From the NCBI RefSeq assembly GCF_013409365.1, contig NZ_JACCBA010000001.1, forward strand, positions 3,038,001-3,102,000: a stretch of DNA of 64,000 bases, given 5' to 3'. Position numbers and translations under genes: made by a program. Every line of letters begins with the position of its first letter. Within the stretch, counting starts at the first letter, position 1. This DNA comes from Actinomadura luteofluorescens. GTDB taxonomy: Bacteria > Actinomycetota > Actinomycetes > Streptosporangiales > Streptosporangiaceae. Of this stretch, positions 60,503 to 64,000 are shown one piece after another. The notes under the pieces are model-generated. The model saw nothing but the letters and a program-made list of their open reading frames with translations. It was not told the origin of the DNA and did no database searches.

Positions 60503-60590
60503 CCGCAACCATCAGGCGCGACAACCGCACCCGTGGGCCGCAACGACCGCAACCGTCGGACGCGCCAACCGCAACCGTGGGCCGCAACAA
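60503..60590 (+). repeat. Two tandem 44-bp repeats
   Basis: Units 60503-60546 and 60547-60590 both begin CCGCAACC and end with GTGGGCCGCAAC plus two bases; they differ at a few positions. They lie in the 419-bp gene-free stretch between the XRE gene and the convergent MFS gene and do not look coding. Confidence 0.65.
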
Positions 60591-60629
60591 CCCCAGCCAC
60601 CACAGCAACCACCAACAAGCCGGGCCACC

Positions 60630-60716
60630 GCGATTGCGAGCGAAGCCAGGTTCGAGCCCGCGAGAACCTGATCGCCGAGTGAGCCGCCAGGCGAGCCGAG
60701 GCGATGCAGCAATCGC
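60630..60716. repeat. Structured 87-bp unit bounded by an inverted repeat
   Basis: GCGATTGC (60630-60637) and GCAATCGC (60709-60716) bound it. Inside, CAGGTTC (60647-60653) pairs with GAACCTG (60664-60670), and GAGCCGCCAGGCGAGC is identical to part of repeat copy 1 (25100-25257). It may be a diverged relative of that family, again between convergent genes. Confidence 0.45.
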
Positions 60717-60718
60717 AC

Positions 60719-60771
60719 GTGTTTTTGGGGGCGGTCGGCGCCCCCAAGGCGCCGACCGCCCCCAAAAACAC
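60719..60771. terminator. Bidirectional terminator, 24-bp stem
   Basis: A perfect stem of 24 bp (60719-60742 with 60748-60771) and a CCCAA loop. T5 and A5 runs lie inside the arms, so in either direction the stem ends in T-rich bases. It serves the convergent XRE (+) and MFS (-) transcripts. Confidence 0.85.
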
Positions 60772-60778
60772 AATAAAT

Positions 60779-60813
60779 ACAGCAGGCACCTCTCCGGATG
60801 AGGTGCCTGCTGT
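60779..60813 (-). terminator. Terminator of the MFS gene
   Basis: A perfect 14-bp stem, ACAGCAGGCACCTC / GAGGTGCCTGCTGT, with a 7-nt loop. On the minus strand it is followed by ATTTATTGTG and then T5. It lies 73 bp after the MFS stop. Confidence 0.8.
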
Positions 60814-60885
60814 GCGGGGTACGGGCGAACCGGGCCTTGCGGTCCGGGTCAAGGCTTCGCCCGTTTCCCGTGTCAAGGTGGGGTT

Positions 60886-62322
60886 TCAGGCGCGGGCGAT
60901 CACTTCCGTTTCTGGCTCGGGGACGGGACGGGACGGCCGGGGCCGGCGCGGGGTCATGCCAAGGGCGGTGATCGCTGCGATCACCATGAACGCGCCGACC
61001 ATCAGCCAGGCGTGGACGTAGGCGGTGTGGGCGTCGGTGTAGCCGCGCGGGGTGCCGAGGACGGCGACGGCCAGGCTGACGCCGAGTACCGCGCCGATCT
61101 GCCGGCTCATGTTCACCACGGCGCTGCCCGTGGCGTAGCGGTGGGAGGGCAGTTCGACCGCGGCCGCGGACAGGATGGTGGGGAGGGCGAGGCCGACGCC
61201 GGTGCCGCCGATGAGCCAGCCCGGCAGCATCTGCGCGGCGTAGGCGGGTACGGGGCCCAGGCTCGTCGCGATCAGGACGACGCCGAAGGCGCACAGCATG
61301 CACCCGGCGGCGGTGATCAGCCCGACGGGGACGCGGGCGGCGAGGCGTCCGGCGATGAGCGCCATGACGGGGACCATCAGGGGGCCGGGCGCGACGGCGA
61401 GCCCGGTGCGGATCGGCGAGTAGTGCCAGACCTGCTGCATCCACAGCACGCCGAGCAGCAGGTTGGCGGCGAACGCGACGGTGAACAGCAGGACGGCGGC
61501 GTTGGACCACAGGAAGGTGCGGACGGCCAGCAGCGCGGGTTCGATCACCGGCGCGGGGTGGCGCAGGGACCGCAGCCAGAACCAGGCGAGGCCGAGCAGC
61601 GCGGCGGCGGCCACGAGGACGGTCCGTTCGCCCGGCCAGTCGTTGATCTTCACTACGCCGAGTGCCAGCAGCGCGATCGCCGCGGTCGCCACGGCGGTCC
61701 CGACCAGGTCGGGGACGCGGGCCGTCACGCCTTCGCGGGAGTCGGGCACGAGGCGGGCGGCGAGCAGCACCGCCGCGATGCCGATGGGGACGTTGACTTC
61801 GAAGACCCAGCGCCAGGAGGCGTCGACCAGGACGCCGCCGACCGCGGGCCCGGCCGCGGCGGCGATCGCCGAGGCCGCGGACCAGATCCGCACCGCGCCG
61901 CCGCGCCGCTCGGCGGGGTACGCCGACAGCAGCAGCCCGAGGCTGGTGGGGATGAGCGCCGCGGCGCCCGCGGCCTGGACGACGCGGAAGGCGACGAGCC
62001 ACCACAGCGAGGGGGCGGCGGCGCACGCCTGGGAGGCGAGAGTGAAGACGGTGAGGCCGAGGAGGAGGCCGGCCTTGCGGCCGTAGCGGTCGGCGAGCCG
62101 GCCGAGCGGCACGAGCAGGGCGGCGAACACGATCGCGTATCCGTTGAGCACCCACGACAGGTCGGCCATCGACTCCCCGGCGAAGTCGCGGCCGATGTCG
62201 GTGAACGCCACGTTGACGATGAACAGGTCGAGGCCCGCCATGAAGGAGGCGACGGAGAGCACCGCGAGCACCGGTCCCCTGCGGATCCGGCCCGCGCCGC
62301 GCACCTGACTTTGTTCCACCAT
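60886..62322 (-). CDS. MFS drug transporter, DHA2 (EmrB/QacA) type
   Basis: A 478-residue, 14-helix proton antiporter. Motif C-like and DHA2 marks are SFMAGLDLFIVNVAFTDIGRDF, SWVLNGYAIVFAALLVPLGRLADRYGRKAGLLLGL (motif A) and RWVFEVNVPIGIAAVLLAARLVPDS. Homologues export antibiotics and dyes. It is divergent from an HxlR regulator gene. A CTGACT...AGTCAG inverted repeat overlaps its start codon, and its stop is followed by two strong terminators. Confidence 0.9.
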   Translation of the reverse strand: MVEQSQVRGAGRIRRGPVLAVLSVASFMAGLDLFIVNVAFTDIGRDFAGESMADLSWVLNGYAIVFAALLVPLGRLADRYGRKAGLLLGLTVFTLASQACAAAPSLWWLVAFRVVQAAGAAALIPTSLGLLLSAYPAERRGGAVRIWSAASAIAAAAGPAVGGVLVDASWRWVFEVNVPIGIAAVLLAARLVPDSREGVTARVPDLVGTAVATAAIALLALGVVKINDWPGERTVLVAAAALLGLAWFWLRSLRHPAPVIEPALLAVRTFLWSNAAVLLFTVAFAANLLLGVLWMQQVWHYSPIRTGLAVAPGPLMVPVMALIAGRLAARVPVGLITAAGCMLCAFGVVLIATSLGPVPAYAAQMLPGWLIGGTGVGLALPTILSAAAVELPSHRYATGSAVVNMSRQIGAVLGVSLAVAVLGTPRGYTDAHTAYVHAWLMVGAFMVIAAITALGMTPRRPRPSRPVPEPETEVIARA

Positions 62323-62328
62323 AGTCAG
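62305..62328. promoter_or_regulatory. HxlR-type site overlapping the MFS start
   Basis: CTGACT (62305-62310) and AGTCAG (62323-62328) with a 12-bp spacer cover the MFS ATG at 62322. The left arm extends to CTGACTTTG, the same half-site as at 62346. Confidence 0.55.
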
Positions 62329-62345
62329 GGAGGCTAGCGAGCCCC

Positions 62346-62381
62346 CTGACTTTGGTCAAGCAAAGTCAGCAGGTTTATAGT
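62346..62381 (+). promoter_or_regulatory. Promoter and operator of the hxlR gene
   Basis: CTGACTTTG (62346-62354) and CAAAGTCAG (62361-62369) form a perfect 9-bp inverted repeat with a 6-bp spacer. It covers the -35 TTGGTC (62352-62357), and the -10 TATAGT is at 62376-62381 (18-bp spacer). The GTG start lies at 62388, seven bases past the -10, which suggests a leaderless mRNA. Confidence 0.62.
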
Positions 62382-62387
62382 GGAAGG

Positions 62388-62900
62388 GTGACAATCTCAC
62401 TGGAAGGGCACTTCGCCGACCGTGACGCCTGGTCGATGCAGAACTGCCCGGTCGCGAGGACGCTCGCCGCGCTCGGCCCGCCGTCGGCGGTGCTGGTGCT
62501 GAGCGAGGCCTTCTTCGGGACGAACCGATTCGGCGACTTCGTGCGCAACCTCGGCATGACGGAGTCGGCCGTCACCGCCCGGCTGCGCCACCTCGTCGAC
62601 GCCGGCCTGCTCACCAGGGAGCCCTATCAGGAGCCGGGGCAGCGCACGCGGTACGAGTACCACCTGACGAAGATGGGCCTGGACCTCGCGCCCACCCTCG
62701 TCAGCCTCATGGAATGGGGCGAGACCTACCTCCCGCACGAGGAGGGGCGCCAGGTCATGCTGACGCACGCCCGCTGCGGCGAGCGCGTGACGGCGCAGGT
62801 CAGATGCGCGGACGGCCACGACGTCGCGGTGGACGAGATCGTCATGGGCCCGCCGGGCGCGGCGGACGGCGAGCAGGGCGACGGCGGGTCCGGGGGCTGA
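62388..62900 (+). CDS. HxlR-family regulator
   Basis: A 170-residue winged-helix protein. The conserved Cys of the family is in SMQNCPVARTLAALG; then RFGDFVRNLGMTESAVTARLRHLVDAGLLTREPYQEPGQRTRYEYHLTKMG, and a C-terminal extension with HARCGERVTAQVRCADGHDV, whose Cys residues may bind metal or sense oxidants. The GTG at 62388 lies just past a good promoter and has no properly spaced ribosome binding site, so leaderless translation is likely. It is divergent from, and probably controls, the DHA2 transporter gene. Confidence 0.88.
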   Translation: MTISLEGHFADRDAWSMQNCPVARTLAALGPPSAVLVLSEAFFGTNRFGDFVRNLGMTESAVTARLRHLVDAGLLTREPYQEPGQRTRYEYHLTKMGLDLAPTLVSLMEWGETYLPHEEGRQVMLTHARCGERVTAQVRCADGHDVAVDEIVMGPPGAADGEQGDGGSGG

Positions 62901-62926
62901 CGGGCGGCCGCGGGCGGCCGCCGCGC

Positions 62927-63559
62927 TCACGCGTGCCGGGTGCCGCCCGCGAGCCGCAGCGCGTGCTCGACCAGCGAGACGAGCACCTGCTTCGCCGACA
63001 CCGTCCGGCGGGCGTCGCACAGCAGGACGGGGACGTGGGGGTCGATGTCCAGGGCCGTCCGGATCTCGGGCGCCTCGTAGCGGTCGGCGTCGTCGAAGCA
63101 GTTGACGGCGACGACGAACGGCGTGCCCTTGCGCTCGAAGTAGTCGATCGAGGCGAAGCTCGCCATCAGCCGCCGCGTGTCGGCGAGCACGACCGCGCCG
63201 AGCGCGCCGCGCGACAGCTCGTTCCACATGAACCAGAACCGCTCCTGGCCGGGCGTCCCGAACAGGTAGATGGCGACGCCGTCGCGCAGCGTGATGCGGC
63301 CGAAGTCCATCGCCACGGTCGTGGTGGTCTTGGCGGCGACGCCGTCGAGGTCGTCGACGCCGACGCTCACGTCGGTCAGCGCCTCCTCGGTGCGCAGCGG
63401 CCGGATCTCGCTGACCGCGCCGACCATGGTCGTCTTCCCGACGCCGAACCCTCCGGCGACGAGGATCTTCAGCGCGACGCGCGGGCCGTCCGCCCGGTCG
63501 TCGGGCTCGTCCGGTTCCGCGGTGGCGGGGGGCGGGGCGTCAGAGCGCGCGGAGTTCAT
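62927..63559 (-). CDS. cvnD: CvnD-type Ras-like GTPase (conservon)
   Basis: A 210-residue small GTPase of the MglA/Ras-like group found in actinobacterial conservons. The P-loop is GGFGVGKT (residues 36-43), followed by TTVAMDFGRI (switch I), FGTPGQERFWFMW (switch II, DxxG as GTPGQ) and NCFDDA (NKxD-like). An N-terminal acidic/Pro stretch of 25 residues precedes the domain. Conservons (cvnA-D) couple a sensor kinase-like protein to a GTPase and affect development and antibiotic production in Streptomyces. It overlaps cvnC by 20 bp. Confidence 0.92.
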   Translation of the reverse strand: MNSARSDAPPPATAEPDEPDDRADGPRVALKILVAGGFGVGKTTMVGAVSEIRPLRTEEALTDVSVGVDDLDGVAAKTTTTVAMDFGRITLRDGVAIYLFGTPGQERFWFMWNELSRGALGAVVLADTRRLMASFASIDYFERKGTPFVVAVNCFDDADRYEAPEIRTALDIDPHVPVLLCDARRTVSAKQVLVSLVEHALRLAGGTRHA

Positions 63560-63983
63560 CGAGCACCCTCCTGAGCAGGTTCGGGTCGTTGTGCGGCTGG
63601 AGCGCGGTCGCCTGGCCGAACGGCCCGGACGGCGACGGCGCCGGGGACCATCGCTGGACTTCCAGGAGGCCGGAGTCGAGCAGGTCGCCGGCCAGTACCC
63701 GGATCACGCCGAAGGGCAGGTTCAGGTCCGAGGCGAGGTCGGCGAGGGCGTGCGGGCGCCGGCACAGCGCCAGCAGCCGGCGCTGCTGGCGCGAGAGCCG
63801 GCCGGGCTCGGGCGGCGGCCGCCCGGTCGCGACGAGGATCGCCACGATGTCGAGCGGCTCGCCGCTCGGCCGGGTGCGGCCGCGCGTCACCGCGTAGGGG
63901 CGGACGATCGGTCCGGCGGCCGCGTCGAGCCACCGTTCCCTGCCGGGACCCCGGGGAGCACCGGGCCCGTCACTGGGGTCCAT
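63540..63983 (-). CDS. cvnC: CvnC-type DUF742 protein (conservon)
   Basis: A 147-residue DUF742 protein. VRPYAVTRGRTRPSGEPLDIVAILVATG is the family start and is followed by a winged-helix-like core, LSRQQRRLLALCRRPHALADLASDLNLPFGVIRVLAGDLLDSGLL. It is encoded directly upstream of cvnD with overlapping ends, in the fixed order cvnA-cvnB-cvnC-cvnD. The 5' genes lie beyond the window edge. Confidence 0.9.
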   Translation of the reverse strand: MDPSDGPGAPRGPGRERWLDAAAGPIVRPYAVTRGRTRPSGEPLDIVAILVATGRPPPEPGRLSRQQRRLLALCRRPHALADLASDLNLPFGVIRVLAGDLLDSGLLEVQRWSPAPSPSGPFGQATALQPHNDPNLLRRVLDELRAL

Positions 63984-63989
63984 GGCGGG

Positions 63990-64000
63990 TCACCGGTGTC
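63990..64000 (-). CDS. Possible 3' end of cvnB (cut by the window edge)
   Basis: Only the last few codons, ending in TGA at 63990-63992, would lie in the window, 6 bp before the cvnC ATG. The call rests on the constant conservon gene order (a roadblock/LC7 protein precedes DUF742), not on sequence similarity. Confidence 0.3.

Noticed and set aside
60503..60590. Tandem 44-bp repeats as a CRISPR array
   Set aside because: There are only two units, without spacers, and no cas genes are nearby.
62901..62926. GC-rich inverted repeat CGGCCGC/GCGGCCG between hxlR and cvnD as a terminator
   Set aside because: The loop would be only two bases and the sequence is simple GC repetition, so I do not claim it.

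Overview
The window is a 64 kb piece of a very GC-rich actinomycete chromosome. The codon use, GTG/TTG starts, resuscitation-promoting factor, bacterial protein O-mannosyltransferase and a 'conservon' GTPase locus all fit Actinomycetota. Thermomonosporaceae (Actinomadura-like) is my best guess, but it is an inference without a search. No phage, transposase or CRISPR array is visible, so it reads as resident chromosome.

Layout. 0.1-2.7 kb: a CysQ-type phosphatase and an exopolysaccharide-initiating sugar transferase. 3.1-7.4 kb: pth, rplY, prs and glmU, all on the minus strand, then tRNA-Gln(UUG). 8-9.8 kb: an acyl-CoA desaturase and a TetR regulator. 9.8-12.6 kb: a VOC protein, trans-aconitate methyltransferase (tam), a patatin-like lipase and a MarR regulator, linked by copies of one palindrome. 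12.8-23.4 kb: an amidase, an ABC-F ATPase, two small membrane proteins, then ispE, a GH26-like lipoprotein, rsmA/ksgA, an Rpf, tatD and metG. The metG-tatD-rpf-ksgA-ispE and pth-rplY-prs-glmU groups, and the divergent rsmI/pmt pair at 31-34 kb, match the gene order of Mycobacterium tuberculosis. 23.5-31.2 kb: four membrane-associated glycosyltransferase genes inserted between those conserved blocks. 34-42 kb: an MFS transporter and LacI regulator, a CorA-type transporter, a class A beta-lactamase, a penicillin-binding protein, and a LysR regulator coupled to a cytosolic beta-lactamase-like protein. 42-46.6 kb: a large double-AAA ATPase and a second amidase. 47-51.8 kb: phosphoketolase and acetate kinase, which together turn xylulose-5-phosphate or fructose-6-phosphate into acetate and ATP, then a GAF/PP2C phosphatase split by a frameshift. 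52.6-56.8 kb: an Lrp regulator divergent from a fused indolepyruvate:ferredoxin oxidoreductase. 57-64 kb: a DUF6338 membrane protein, an atypical kinase with a paralogous partner, a DUF2975/XRE pair, an MFS/HxlR pair, and the cvnD-cvnC end of a conservon cut by the window edge.

The most notable non-coding signals are: a shared TCTYRA-N2-TCAAGA operator set tying tam, the patatin gene and the MarR gene together (probably a TamR regulon); a ~157 bp repeat present twice in opposite orientation, each time between convergent genes; a 10-codon leader ORF with two Shine-Dalgarno/ATG units upstream of an MFS gene; structured leaders or operators before xfp, DUF2975, hxlR and the desaturase; and several nested hairpins between genes. 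The atypical kinase and its partner share an outside domain that I do not recognise, and this pair is my best candidate for something undescribed.
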